Below, in pieces: positions 10,451 through 21,929 of a stretch of 64,000 nt of DNA (positions within the stretch are counted from its first letter, which is position 1; each line of letters starts with the position of its first letter). Below the pieces are notes generated by a model. It saw only the letters and a program-made list of their open reading frames with translations, searched no databases and was not told the origin of the DNA. Made by a program: the position numbers and the translations under genes. Origin of the DNA: Homalodisca vitripennis (Eukaryota; Arthropoda; Insecta; Hemiptera; Cicadellidae); NCBI RefSeq assembly GCF_021130785.1, contig NW_025776242.1, forward strand, positions 1 through 64,000. The letters are read 5' to 3'.

Positions 10451-13326
10451 GCCAATAAAATAGTTTGATAGGTTTTAGCCAACAGGAATATTTTCATGCT
10501 ATGTGTAATTTATATGACATAAGCTAATAAATATTCTTTTGTGTTCTTTTCCTAATTACTTATTAATTAAATATGGGATTTTAACATCCTCTTCAATGTT
10601 AATTGTATGTCAATATCAGACAACACTACCGTCAGTTTCAGACAATATTGTGTTTGGATCAACCAACATTTTTGTCAAGCGACACTGGTTTAAGTTTAGT
10701 CAATCATTTTTCGGCGACGTAACCCTGAAGTACATTACTCGTAATATTAAAATCATTATCAATTGCGTTCACTGTTGAACTATTCTTTATATGTTCACAC
10801 AACACACTAAATCGTAGAATAACACATGCGCAGTATTATTTTCAATGCCTGAGTAAATACGAGTATTATCAATTAATTAAAAAAATATTTCAACTTTTTA
10901 TTATATTATTTTATGTCTATAAGACATTAAATAAAAATATCGCTTATTGGTATATTCTCACAGAGCTAACCCCTTGTAGGATAGTTTCTCACACAAGCTG
11001 ACAACACTGAATTTGTTGACTTCAGTATTTCTGTATTTCAGTATTTTATAACTATTATAATAACATTTTTAAATTTAACATAATAATTAGTATACCTTTT
11101 TATACTTTGTTCTGAATATCACAGACTTTATAGATAATTCTTATCGAAAACTGTATTTATTGAATCTTAGCAATATTTATAAAAACATTTAGTATTATTC
11201 ATTAATTGAGGTGCGGGTGTGTATTAACAATATAATAGGAATATATAAATACATACTTTTTAGATCAGATTTAATAACTTATTATTATTGACATTAAACA
11301 GTAATAAAATGAGCTATTCACGATTGTTTTGGACAAGTTTACGTAGCTTGATCTTTACTGTCACTTCCGTTTATTAAAGGCAAATCGTCGCTACAACCTC
11401 TTTACATTTAATTATCTTTCTAAAACACGTCTTTTCGTCCCAATGTGTTGTCAAATATTATCGTTTCATACATCCGTTTTCTTTAGTAGTTATAATGTGA
11501 TAACATTACAAAGTTTTATGAAACTGTTGCATATCAATAACATATCGTTGAAAATAAGTACAGAAACTTGTCTTAATTCGAAAAAAATAATCCTCTAATA
11601 ATAACTAGGAAAGTTATTTATTTATAACACTTGTTTAAGTAAAGTTTAGATTAGACCTTAAATAATCCAATAGCACTTTGCTTACGATTACTACTACAGG
11701 TAATGTAGTTACGTAAATTATAATGGCTTAAACTTATATTTAGTTTGATTAAAAACTAGTAAAGCCGTTACAAAACTATAAACATAAATATAATTGAAAC
11801 CCAATAACTAACAATATAGATCATCTTTGAATGCTAAGAACTGTTTTAATTAATAATATTAATATAACACTCAGTATTCCTTACTTGAAAACACAATTAG
11901 TGTATATTACTTCCACTAGCTAGCTCCATTTGTTACAACACCTGTTGTTGGCACTCTGAAGGTAGTGTGAATGTTATTTCTAAGTTGTAAAACACGAGAA
12001 AGAAAATATAAACGAATGTAAACTAAAAGTGTCTGAATTTATAATTAAACTTTACATGAACAAGTAAATTAATAATGAATATAAAATAAATGAAAGAAGG
12101 TTCAATTGATTTTAGGTCCTGTTTTTAATATTTTATACTAGCCCAAGAGTTATATGGATAAATTTGGATAATTATTTTGTGATACACGTAACTTCTCGTG
12201 AGGATACAGGGCGCTTGAAGAATGTGGAGGAATGATTTGAGTAATCCAAGCGATAATCCTGCTTGGATTAGGAAAACTTTGACACTAACGTCTTGAAGTG
12301 TTTGCGTTGAAGAAAACAAATAGCTTTCAGTTCACCTTTAACACGAGCAGCTGTTATCACAACAAGTTTATTTATTACAAAGTATCAAAGCTCCGAACAA
12401 CACCAAGTCAATATTAGTGCTTATTTTATATGCTTAAACTAAGCATGTGGATGTTTTGTTTTCATTTAAAGGACTTAAGTAGTTATCTTGTCTTCGATAA
12501 GTGAAATGATTTTGGAATAATCAAAGGAACCATGATTACCTCACTACAGATATATTGAGGACAACTGATTTGCCTACAAGGCGTAGGATTTTGAATCTAA
12601 ATTAAAATATAACGCAGGTTCAAATTATGTGTGTTATCATCGCACTTTTTAGTAATATCCGCCTTAAACTGAACAACCGATTTCTTGTTCGGGTAGATAA
12701 GATTCAAGCACATCCAGTAAAAATTGGGCAGAATTAAGCCATAACTGAGATTGGCCTGTAATAATAAAATATTTATTAATGTTTTTGTTTTCTGTTTGAA
12801 AATCACAGTATATTAACGCCCCTTGTGATCGATACGTTTTTATTAAAAACTCCACATTTTAAAAACTAATAGTATATTTAAAATTATTTTATCATATAGC
12901 ATATTAGATTTTTCTTTCCTACGTTTATAGTATTTTGAAAACTTCTAATTAAGTCCATGTCATAAATTTTGTCAATTGCAAAAATATCCGAAAATCAGGA
13001 TTTTATTAGTAAAATTTGAACAATAATAACATAATGTTGATTAAGTGGTTGATAATAACAATTTTCACAAAAGTGAAAAATTGTGAAATTATTTTTAAAA
13101 AGTAAAAATACAACGTATAAAATTTAATGAGACTTTGCAATATTACGAAATTCTTTCTTCACACGAACGGAAGTTATCCTTGCTAAGTTCAAGAATAGTG
13201 TATTATACTAGTATAAAGCGTATTTCACAACATGTTGAACTATGCCATGCACGTTGTTCTGCAAGGAAATCGACAAACATATTTATATTAGGGGTTAATT
13301 AGAGTGGTTATGGCTGGAGAATTATA

Positions 13327-13821
13327 CAGGGTGATTCATGAAGTTCTCCCCCCACTTCTACAGCACATTTTACTAGTAACAATAATGAAAAAATTTTATA
13401 TAAACATAGGTCCGAAAACGCTTCGTTAGCGAGTTACAGCTAGCGAAAGATTTCGCCTGAATTCCTGGGTAAAGAGTAAAATAAAGCCATACTGAACTTT
13501 TGGAAAGGTTAATTAAGTAAGAAATATCGTGGATTCTTATGTGTTTTTACCTGATAAAGCTAATAAAATAGGTTTCAGAACTGTACCTGTAGTAGTTTTT
13601 GAGGGATTCAGGGTTAAATGCAAAAAACTTGGGGCACGAAACAATATTTGTTTAAGTTTGATGTAACAATAACTTTGTTAAATTGGTAGTAAATACATAA
13701 AATCAAACAAACATTAATTGTAGAGAATTTAATTCTGAGAAAATTGATATAATCAAAAGTCTAAAATAAAACAGAAATAAGTACCAAAAAATCTATTTTA
13801 TTCAGTATAATACATTATTAG
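13327..13821 (+). repeat. Left terminal inverted repeat of the DD41D element
   Basis: About 495 bp, matching the reverse complement of 15,355-15,849 almost base for base, with a few small indels such as around 13,395. Most Tc1/mariner elements have inverted repeats of 20-250 bp, so this is long for the superfamily. Confidence 0.93.
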
Positions 13822-13900
13822 TTTTAAGCAAAATAAATCAGGTTGGGCCAACCGTACGCACCTTTTTTATAATAGATGTTCGAAAATGATGCCATCATTA

Positions 13901-14923
13901 TCAATACATTTTGCAGCACGTTTGTGTATTGCTTTTGTTGTGTTTCTTAATTTTTTCAGGACTTCTCTGTATCTGCACAGCCGAATCCATAATACGGGCA
14001 ATTAATTCATCACGAGAATTCACTTTTGTCTTGTATACAATGTCTTTCATCCATCCCCAGATGCAATAATCCAATGGAGATAGATCTGGTGATCTTGGTG
14101 GCCAAGGGTTAGGCCCTCCACGACCAATCCAGTGTCCAAGAAATTGATGATTTAAGTAAGCAGAAACGGCACGTGAAAAGTGGGGAGGTGCTCCGTCATG
14201 CTGGAAGTACAAATTTTGTCTGAGATGTAAAGGAACATTCTCTAACAGCTGCGGCAACTCTTCTTGAAGGAAATGCAAATAGAACTCAGCATTTGTGCGT
14301 CCAGGTAATATGAAAGGTCCAATCAGCCGATTGTGCAAAATGCCACACCAGACATTGACGCTAAATCGGTGTTGAAAGTTCTGTTCCACTACCTCATGTG
14401 GATTTTCTTCTGCCCATGAGTGTTCATTGTGCAAGTTATTGACACCATCCCGAGTGAATTGTGCCTCATCCGTAAACAAAATACGCTTGTAGAGTTGATT
14501 ATTAATATTCAAAAAGTTGCAAAACTCCAAGCGAAGCGGACCATCCCCTAGCTGTAGATGTTGAACCTTTTGTTTATGAAACGGATAAAATTTGTTTCGA
14601 TTAAGTGACCTCCACACCGTTGACTGCGAAACTCCTATCCGCCTAGAAATACGTCGTGTACTTACACCTGGACTGCGATGAACAGCATTAATAACAATAT
14701 CATCATCAAGTTGGACAGCTCGTTCATAATTGGTTCTAGTACTTGGTAGTGATCCTGTTTCCCGAAGAGTACGAAATGTTCCTGAAATTGTTTTGGTATC
14801 TGGAATCCTCCTATTAGGGTAACGTAGTTTATATTCTTCTACAGCAGCTCTAGCATTACCATTACAGTAACCCAAAATAAAAACCATATCAGCGTATTCC
14901 TCTGATGTAAATAAGTAAGGCAT
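13901..14923 (-). CDS. Tc1/mariner (DD41D) transposase, near-intact
   Basis: A 340-codon frame, the only long intact gene in the window. It encodes a cut-and-paste DDE/D transposase. Residues 5-60 are a helix-turn-helix of the type often annotated in insect transposases (SEEYADMVFILGYC...ARAA..EY). A second helix-turn-helix follows at about 76-110 (GVSTRRISRRIGVSQSTVWR). Catalytic residues are D152 (LFTDEAQF), D243 (QHDGAPPH) and D285 (SPDLSPLDYCIWG). D243 and D285 are separated by 41 residues, hence DD41D, the spacing I associate with rosa/visitor-type elements. The start is the ATG at 14,923, close to the left of the inner end of the right inverted repeat. The last residues look wrong. A one-base slip in the A-run at 13,951-13,956 moves the end out of frame; in the other frame the sequence continues to KCIDNDGIIFEHLL and stops at 13,867, the usual type of ending for this family. 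Confidence 0.92.
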   Translation of the reverse strand: MPYLFTSEEYADMVFILGYCNGNARAAVEEYKLRYPNRRIPDTKTISGTFRTLRETGSLPSTRTNYERAVQLDDDIVINAVHRSPGVSTRRISRRIGVSQSTVWRSLNRNKFYPFHKQKVQHLQLGDGPLRLEFCNFLNINNQLYKRILFTDEAQFTRDGVNNLHNEHSWAEENPHEVVEQNFQHRFSVNVWCGILHNRLIGPFILPGRTNAEFYLHFLQEELPQLLENVPLHLRQNLYFQHDGAPPHFSRAVSAYLNHQFLGHWIGRGGPNPWPPRSPDLSPLDYCIWGWMKDIVYKTKVNSRDELIARIMDSAVQIQRSPEKIKKHNKSNTQTCCKMY

Positions 14924-15354
14924 TTTTTCGCTGAATAAACAATCGAATTATAACTCACAGAAAAATTGCATTTAATAACACGATTCACAGAACCCGATCT
15001 CCTGCTGTAGCTTGCAAAACACCACTAATACACAGTAAGTTCTAACGTAACAGTACAGAATACCATTATTGATCAGCTGTTATTCGTGCGTTACCAACTT
15101 AGAAATTAATAAAACAAAAAACTGCATTTCGATGATTAGTAAACAATAATGGGAAAATGTTTGCTTCATTTATTTTCGAATATTTGATGTAAATTTTTAT
15201 TAAAAAAATACAACGTAATAAAACATGATATTTTTATTTACAAACAAATTTATTTAACAGTTAATCTTGTTTTCTCAATTTATCTTATCATTAAGGAACA
15301 AAAATTTTGTTTTTGTTTTATTTTAACTAAATACCGTACGGTATTTCTTTACAG

Positions 15355-15849
15355 CTAGTAATGTATTATATTGAATAAAATCGATTTTTTGGTACTTATT
15401 TCTATTTTATTTTAGACTTTGATTATATCAATTTCCTCAAAAATTTAATTCTCTACAATTAATGTTTGTTGATTTTATGTATTTATTACCAATTTAACAA
15501 AGTTATTGTACATCAAACTTAAACAAATATTGTTTCGTGCCCCAATTTTTTTGCATTTAACCCTGAACCCCTCAAAAAACTACTACAGGTACAGTTCTGA
15601 AACCTATTTTATTAGCTTTATCAGGTAAAAAACACATAAGAATCCACGATATTTATTACTTAATTAACCTTTCCAAAAGTTCAGTATGGCTTTATTTTAC
15701 TCTTTACCCAGGAATTCAGGCGAAATCTTTCGCTAGCTGTAACTCGCTAACGAAGCGTTTTCGGACCTATGTTTATATCACATTTTTTCATTATTTTTAC
15801 TAGTACAATGTGCTGTAGAAGTGGGGGGAGAACTTCATGAATCACCCTG
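15355..15849 (-). repeat. Right terminal inverted repeat of the DD41D element
   Basis: Inverted partner of 13,327-13,821. It ends at caccctg next to the TA target duplication. Confidence 0.93.
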
Positions 15850-16238
15850 TATAAAAAACGTAAAAAGTTTTTTTTATATTTAACAATTAATAAATTAATT
15901 AGAAAGATTTGACTCGTAAATGTAATAAAATAAATGCAATTTCAGTTTAATACGCATTAAAAATAACAAAATTAATACAACTGTATTTACAGTATTTATC
16001 GGCACTCAGAAGTGCCGGGAATGGTTTGATTGCAAAGATATTTAATTTTAGTCAATTAGCTTGGAAATGAATTGCCGCTGGAAATCCAATCTCGGTAAAG
16101 CGTCCACTTTCCACTCTTGCAAAAGCGTGGCGTAATTAGCTGGCCAATTTAATTTAGGCTTATAACGCTTAGATATTTTAAAACACTTACAAACCAACTG
16201 CATGAAGCAAATTGGTGAGTGATATTAAACACTAATAG

Positions 16239-16240
<2 letters not shown>

Positions 16241-16281
<41 letters not shown>
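16241..16281. repeat. (TA)n microsatellite
   Basis: About 20 uninterrupted AT dinucleotides next to the tRNA-like repeat, at the end of A1. Confidence 0.95.
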
Positions 16282-16286
<5 letters not shown>

Positions 16287-16296
16287 TCAAATAAAC

Positions 16297-16406
16297 ATTG
16301 AATCACAAAAAGTACTTGCTCCGCCGGGACTCGAACCCGGATCTCTCACTTGCCGGGTGAATGTGCTACCATTACACCACAGAGCCCTCACTTTTTACGA
16401 TTCAAT
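16297..16406. repeat. Palindromic repeat carrying a tRNA-like core
   Basis: The tRNA-like sequence at 16,316-16,386 is flanked by attgaatcacaaaaagta (16,297-16,314) and actttttacgattcaat (16,390-16,406). These are inverted repeats of each other with two differences. The unit therefore looks like a small foldback element whose loop is a whole tRNA-like domain. A (TA)n run lies on one side. It could instead be a tRNA-headed SINE with a chance inverted flank. Confidence 0.7.
16316..16386 (-). tRNA. tRNA-like sequence, anticodon position GGC (Ala), probably a pseudo-tRNA
   Basis: On the minus strand the 71 nt fold as a cloverleaf. The 7-bp acceptor stem has a mismatch at the first pair. The D arm is GTGT/GCAC with AATGGTA in the loop. 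The anticodon stem is TTCAC/GTGAG with a 7-nt loop CCGGCAA, followed by variable loop AGAT. The T arm is perfect, CCGGG-TTCGAGT-CCCGG. The internal promoter A and B boxes (TGGTGTAATGG and GGTTCGAGTCC) are well preserved. Loop position 33 is C rather than the near-universal U, and the first acceptor pair is broken. These point to a repeat-borne tRNA-like element rather than a working gene. Confidence 0.6.
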
Positions 16407-16461
16407 TATTTTGTATTTTGCCTTTTCTTTCACATATGCGTTTTAAATAACCAAACTAAAA

Positions 16462-16523
16462 TATGATCGGAAGACCAAATACCTGTCAAACGACTTTTGT
16501 TTACATTATTCAAATGTGTATAA
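16462..16523. repeat. 62-bp direct repeat, left member
   Basis: The stretch from atatgatcggaagacc to caaatgtgtata is repeated almost exactly at 17,408-17,469. The pair brackets the truncated piggyBac element at the A1/A2 junction. Confidence 0.93.
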
Positions 16524-16537
16524 ATGGCAATAGCCTT

Positions 16538-17405
16538 ATTTAACCCTCCATTGTTCGCGCACTACTCCGTAACGCGGTTGGTCGCGGGTTAGCGCTGCGC
16601 TCACCAGCTGTATTTTTCGTTTTTTATTTTCTTTTGTACTTTATTTCGTATAACAGGTACATGTATTTTAATAATATGATTCAATTTATAGCATCTAATC
16701 TACAATCTTTGATTACAGTAAAGCCTAGTGGTAAAACCAATATTACTCATTACTCTTTTGTGTATTCTTGTTTCCATAAAATCAAAAACTTGTTTACTTA
16801 CGTTTTAATTAGTATTAAGTAAAGCGTAAGGGTAAAAAAAAAAACTAAATATAAGGTGGTTTCGCAACTTTACTAAAATACATAACTATCTTAGAGTCTA
16901 CAACAAATATATATCGTAAATTAAAGTTGAGTTTAAAAAAACACTTAATTTACTAGAATTAAATCAAAATTTAAAATTGTCCTACTCCATATCCTCCTCA
17001 TCATCTGCCTCTTGCTCATTTGTGTGGCAGGAGCGACACACTGAAACCGTGTGTTCCCCACATATAGCGTTATGGTATGTCACACACCTCAATGAAGTCT
17101 TCCGGTTTTTCTTTTTTTGGGCAATATGCACACTTGACTCGTCCTGTAGGTTGTGCTTGAGGGGCAGGACGTATTTGGTCTTCTGGGGTGCCATGCTGCT
17201 GAATCCTCATACGGAGATCTGTGTGAATTCCATCCTTTTGAACTCTAGAAGCCATCTAGCCCTTAGAGAGATCAAACGCCAGATCTTTTAAGTATTTTCT
17301 GCGCAAAAGTTTGCTGTCATTATTACTAGTGATAATAATCTGAGAGTTGATTCCAGCAATATCTAGTAATGTAACAAATATTCTCAGTGGTCATCTGTAG
17401 CTAAC
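16538..17405 (-). mobile_element. Truncated piggyBac-type element, 3' half
   Basis: A TTAA followed by CCCTCCATTGTTCGCGC starts near 16,535-16,541, which looks like a piggyBac terminus. The coding remnant at 16,982-17,397 runs toward that end. The opposite end breaks off abruptly at about 17,405, where the second copy of the 62-bp direct repeat begins. Only the C-terminal part of the transposase and the 3' region are present. Confidence 0.75.
16982..17397 (-). pseudogene. piggyBac transposase C-terminal fragment
   Basis: On the minus strand, from about 17,397 downward, the frame reads R-stop-PLRIFVTLLDIAGINSQIII, then LLRRKYLKDLAFDLSKG. This matches the RWPxRxFxxxLDIAGxNAxxIY block and the following RRxxLxxL of piggyBac transposases. 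A stop and a frameshift later it continues KCAYCPKK...RCVTYHNAICGEHTVSVCRSC, a cysteine-rich zinc-binding tail as found at the C-terminus of the family, ending at 16,982. The tryptophan codon of the first block is TGA. All catalytic aspartates lie upstream and are absent. Confidence 0.8.
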
Positions 17406-17407
17406 TA

Positions 17408-17469
17408 ACATATGATCGGAAGACCAAATACCTGTCAAACGACTTTTGTTTACATTATTCAAATGTTTA
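17408..17469. repeat. 62-bp direct repeat, right member
   Basis: Second member of the repeat at 16,462-16,523. It leads directly into the start of A2. Confidence 0.93.
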
Positions 17470-19346
17470 TAAAATTTTTGGTTGGAAAATTCTAAAATGT
17501 ACACGTATTCACCAATGTAAGCGACATTTGGATTTTACCAATACTTGGATTTTCTATTATGTCTCTTGTATATTTTAAATTGAAGATTATTTCAAAATTA
17601 AAAACGCAAAATTTCAGTAACACCCGAAATAATAGTGCAACTGAAATAAGATATTAAAGTATATAATAGTATGCGTTTAATTTTATGTTCTCCCTGAAAT
17701 GCCTACAGTCACCTTTCCACTGCATTCTAAACCTTCCGAATTCTCGTGATATCTAGAGGAAGGTGGAGGAAAATAGAAAACTCACACGCGCGCATACGTG
17801 CATATATACTTACACAATTGTTTTCGATAAACGAGCTCCATCATTAGGAACCCCAAGTTCGCAAACACGGAAACGCAAGGTAAACATTGCAATACTCCTT
17901 AGTCACCACACATTACTCCTTCCTGTACAGTTTGAAAAGAGAATACAACCAGAAACAAAACAAAAAACCAACACTGTTCTTCTAATATTATGATTTATAC
18001 GTAAAATAAAGTTAATTCCATTATTTAATAATTTCTAATCAAATTAATTATAATTATTTCACTAAGAGTATTAAATTTTCTCTAATAGAAATATATTTAA
18101 ACTATATCGTGCCATTCTGAAAACAACTATTGTAGCAAAAATGATTTCATTTTTAAGTAGAATAATACATTACCTAGTGTATGTGTAGTGTGTATTAATG
18201 TGAGTGGGGCGACTTCCTGCCGCATTGACGACATCACCCTGTAACAAGCAGGAAATAATACTTGTAAGATATTTTGTTATGAAATTAATATTTTATGAGT
18301 GTATATAAAATTGGGTGCTTTCCTAAAGTAATTAGTTTAAAGTAATATCCCTCAAATAAGTATATATTGCTGCAGATGTTTCAGTAAACATAAATTCATA
18401 GAACAATGCGTAAGTTTAATATGATGAGATAAATATAGTATACCTGAATATGCTGTGCAGTGAATAATTATTTGTCTCAGTTATATGTAGTTCTACACGC
18501 ACGCAAACTCTCACACTTTTTTCCATTCAACCAACATTCATACTTTGTGTGTTTTGCAACACACGTGGAGAAGTGTTATATGATGAGAGTGTCACAGAGA
18601 GGAAGTCGGGTCAACGCAGGACCGAAGCCACCAGAAAATAATCAGAACAAAACTCTCGAATCATAAATATGATACTAAGAAGTTTCCTATTTCCATCCCT
18701 GAAACTTATAAAATAATGCTGTAACAATCTAGACATGTGACTAAAACAGTTGTTTCAGAATGGCGTGATAACTTATATCTGAAAAGTTTCAAAGACTTAC
18801 AGTACTGAAATTCTTTACACTGAGTACGTAAAGTAAAACTGTATGCTGAAACAAAACAATCAGAATATGATTACAATTAGATGCCTTATAATTATTTAAA
18901 ATAATAGTGGGTTATCACTATTAAAAAGAAATATATTATATTATATACAACGAAGTAAAACTGTATTTTTAATGCATGATAAGAACATAATTTATACATA
19001 ATAACTATAGCTTAAACAAATTTCAGGGTTGGTTTTGGATATTTATAACTTTCACTCTACATGTTGTCATAAAGTATATTATGTCTAGATAGGGCCCATT
19101 CTCATTATTACTTGTAAATATTATGGTTTCATTAGATAGAATGGTTGAAAAACAAAATAAGTTACACTACTTTAGATAAGACCCTTTTATTATTCCTAGT
19201 TAATTGACTTCAGTACCCTGATAACAAAAATAATACAAAACCTATACGAAATATTTGTACAATAGCAGTCAATGCAATTTCTTTATCAAAAATAATCACG
19301 CTTAAAGATATAGTGATAATGCATGCATGTAATTTTTTCCGTAAAT

Positions 19347-19436
19347 AACATTTGCTAGTCTACAACTATTACATTTAACATTTGTTGGTCTACAGCTATA
19401 ACATTTAACATTTGCTGTTCTACAACTATTACATTA
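19347..19436. repeat. 30-bp tandem repeat, three units
   Basis: Units begin at 19,347, 19,377 and 19,407 (aacatttgctagtctacaac and variants). A1 and A3 have a single unit at the equivalent place, so this is an A2-specific expansion. Confidence 0.9.
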
Positions 19437-21929
19437 CCTGGAATTAAATCAATACAATACATGGTGAAAAGAATGTATTTCATTGTATTTGGCCGAACAC
19501 TTTTTTTATAACGGTGAAGCTGACAATCATTTTAACTCTAAAGCATAGCATTACTGTAAAGTACTTTAACTGATATAGTATTATCCTCGTTTTATAAAAC
19601 AATCCCCTTTGTTTCTACTTGTCTTTGGTTATACAATACCACCATGAGCAAACTTTAAAAAAAGACCCAATCTTTGCAGTAAAGTCCTCATATGTAAAAT
19701 ATTTCAGGTTTTATACATTAAATAGGTAGATCAACCCAGTGTCTGGTTCTTTGCAATCCATCTTAATATGAGCTTGGCACATAACACATTGTGAATTCCT
19801 AGATTAAGTAAATCCTGCGTTGAACCAATCAGTTTTGTTGTCAGCTTTGGTAGTTATTCGGCTCAAATGTTTAAAAACGGTGAGTTTATCTGCCTTTTCT
19901 GATTAGCTGGATCAAATACAATCCCATAAGAGCACAACTCCTTTTACCACTGTCTTGTAATAATCTATCTCAGCATACTTGTAGTGAGCTGTGCTCCATT
20001 CTCCACTTCCGGTATTTCGTTGTGACTGTAATTAGAAGAAATTTCATTGAAGATTTTTGCTGTCCTCAATAATGTTTAGGCGAGACAGGCTGTGCTGCTG
20101 TTATAAGGATTTTTGTATCGGCATTTCCATTCATACGATTTCATTCCTCTATCAACAAGTGACCACATGTTATGGTATATTTATAGTAGTTTAATATCTC
20201 TAGTATTAGAAAATTTACTGTTATTTTATGACTTCTTCAATGTAATCTACCCTGTATTCATCTAAACTAAATTAGGATGTCAACTGTTGACTGAGTTTTA
20301 ATACATTTTTGTAGCCTATATGTTTAAAAAGGTAGATAGATACCTGAACCGAAATAAACTCTATAGTACTTAGGCATAGCCTTACCTCGGTGTAACAGAA
20401 ACCATCCCACCTCTCCAAAATGTCCTGCAAAATTTGTGTCTACTTCACGAAAGAATGAGAACAAGTAGTCTTGAACGGATATTGTCAGAAGACCGGAACA
20501 TTTCTTCGATGTAGTCAGAGGCCAACCATAAACAATTGACGTACATGTCCATTTATTGTACAAAATACCTATCACTGAGTGTATATCCCACATTTACTTG
20601 TAAATAAACTTGTATAAAAACGACGAATATGATATATCCTTCTGTAACTTTAGTGTACGAGATATTAATGTGAGCCTTGGTCAATGCAAACTGTAACATT
20701 GTTTTCATAGTAACCAATGCAATTTATTTCATTGTTGTTTTAGTACAAATTAATAATAAATAATATTCAAACAGTAGTCCCTTACTTTAATTTAATTTAA
20801 TTTATCTAATAAAACGAAAATTCATTACCAAAATTGGAGAATTTATTTGAATTATCACTGAATACAATATTAACTTTAATTAATAAATAATAGAGTATAC
20901 AAAGATAAATAATTACAAATAATTTATATGATATAAAATTTGTTCAACATCTATATCTCAGATATGCACTGGAAAGATATAATTTATGTATACATAAAAT
21001 ACTGTCAATCCCGCTGAATTGCACACAGAATATAACTGAATTAAATCTCTAAAATATGGTGCATGCTGATGTATTGAATAAGACCAGGAAGCACATTCAG
21101 TAATCGGTTAAGGTGATACATGAAATAAATTGTGTTATAAAATATTACATTTTGTGCCAAATAACATAAAAACTTACGTAATGAGAATAATTAACAACAG
21201 GTATAAGAGTACGTAACACCACGAGTCATAATTCGCTGAGATTGGATGATTATATCAAATCTATACCTTATTTTGTCCTCAAGATGTCCTTTAGACATTT
21301 ATACAATCGTTAAAAAAAGAATGTCACATAGAAATATTGCTTTGTAGACCTCAATCTTGTAGAAAATATCTTAAATGAAGGTTTTGAATTTAAGAAGTAC
21401 TTTACAACACACCTTGCCACATGACTCATTAAGGTTCTTTTTACTGAATTGGGTTTAATATAAATGCGTACATAATATAAATCTGCACACACTAAAAAGT
21501 CACTAAAAACTCTATCGCATAAATGAAGATAGGCTACGTGTCCTAATAATATGTAATACCTTGAATCTCTTACGAGTGTGTTAAATTTGTTAAAAAAGTT
21601 TTTATTCTATATCTTTTTTAAATTCAATCAGAGTTATCCATTACAGGAATGTAATCACAAAATTCACTAGCAAACAGTCAAATGGAGTTACATTACATTA
21701 CATTACACCATCACAAAGGTTAGTTTTTTATGTAGATATTAAGCTTCATGGACAATTTAAAGTCTATAGGTCAGTTAATTTTCGCGATATTGTGGGAAAA
21801 AATACACATACACAGAGAGAAATGAACTCCACACAGCGGTAAAGCTTCGCTTTGAAAATTTGCAAATAAGGTGGAATTATTTAGATAATAGGATTTACAA
21901 TTGAATTTTGTATTAGAGAAGCTATACAT

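Larger units (their letters stand above)
13327..15849. mobile_element. DD41D Tc1/mariner transposon with ~495-bp terminal inverted repeats
   Basis: A 2.5-kb element bounded by TA at 13,325-13,326 and 15,850-15,851, the standard Tc1/mariner target duplication. The ends cagggtgattcatgaagtt and aacttcatgaatcaccctg are the tips of inverted repeats running from 13,327 to about 13,821 and from about 15,355 to 15,849, differing at few positions by eye. One transposase gene lies between them on the minus strand. The same A sequence in A2 (near 38,740) runs through the insertion point without the element. The near-identity of the two long arms and the almost intact gene suggest a recent insertion. Confidence 0.95.
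1..16210. repeat. Long segmental repeat A, copy A1
   Basis: This segment recurs in the same orientation at about 17,480-39,120 and 44,880-54,885. Landmarks: the string atcgtgccattctga occurs at 573, 18,106 and 45,421. The stretch around 3,290-3,370 is essentially identical to 47,880-47,950. The end of A1 near 16,200 (gcaaattggtgagtgat) matches the end of A2 near 39,115. No host gene is visible; the recognisable contents are the mobile elements listed separately. About 1-5,180 and 10,450-13,325 contain only AT-rich non-coding sequence apart from the 83-bp tandem repeat. The left edge may lie outside the window. Confidence 0.85.

Noticed and set aside
16219..16446. 75-codon plus-strand ORF with an isoleucine-tyrosine run
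   Set aside because: It translates the (TA)n tract and the antisense of the tRNA-like core.
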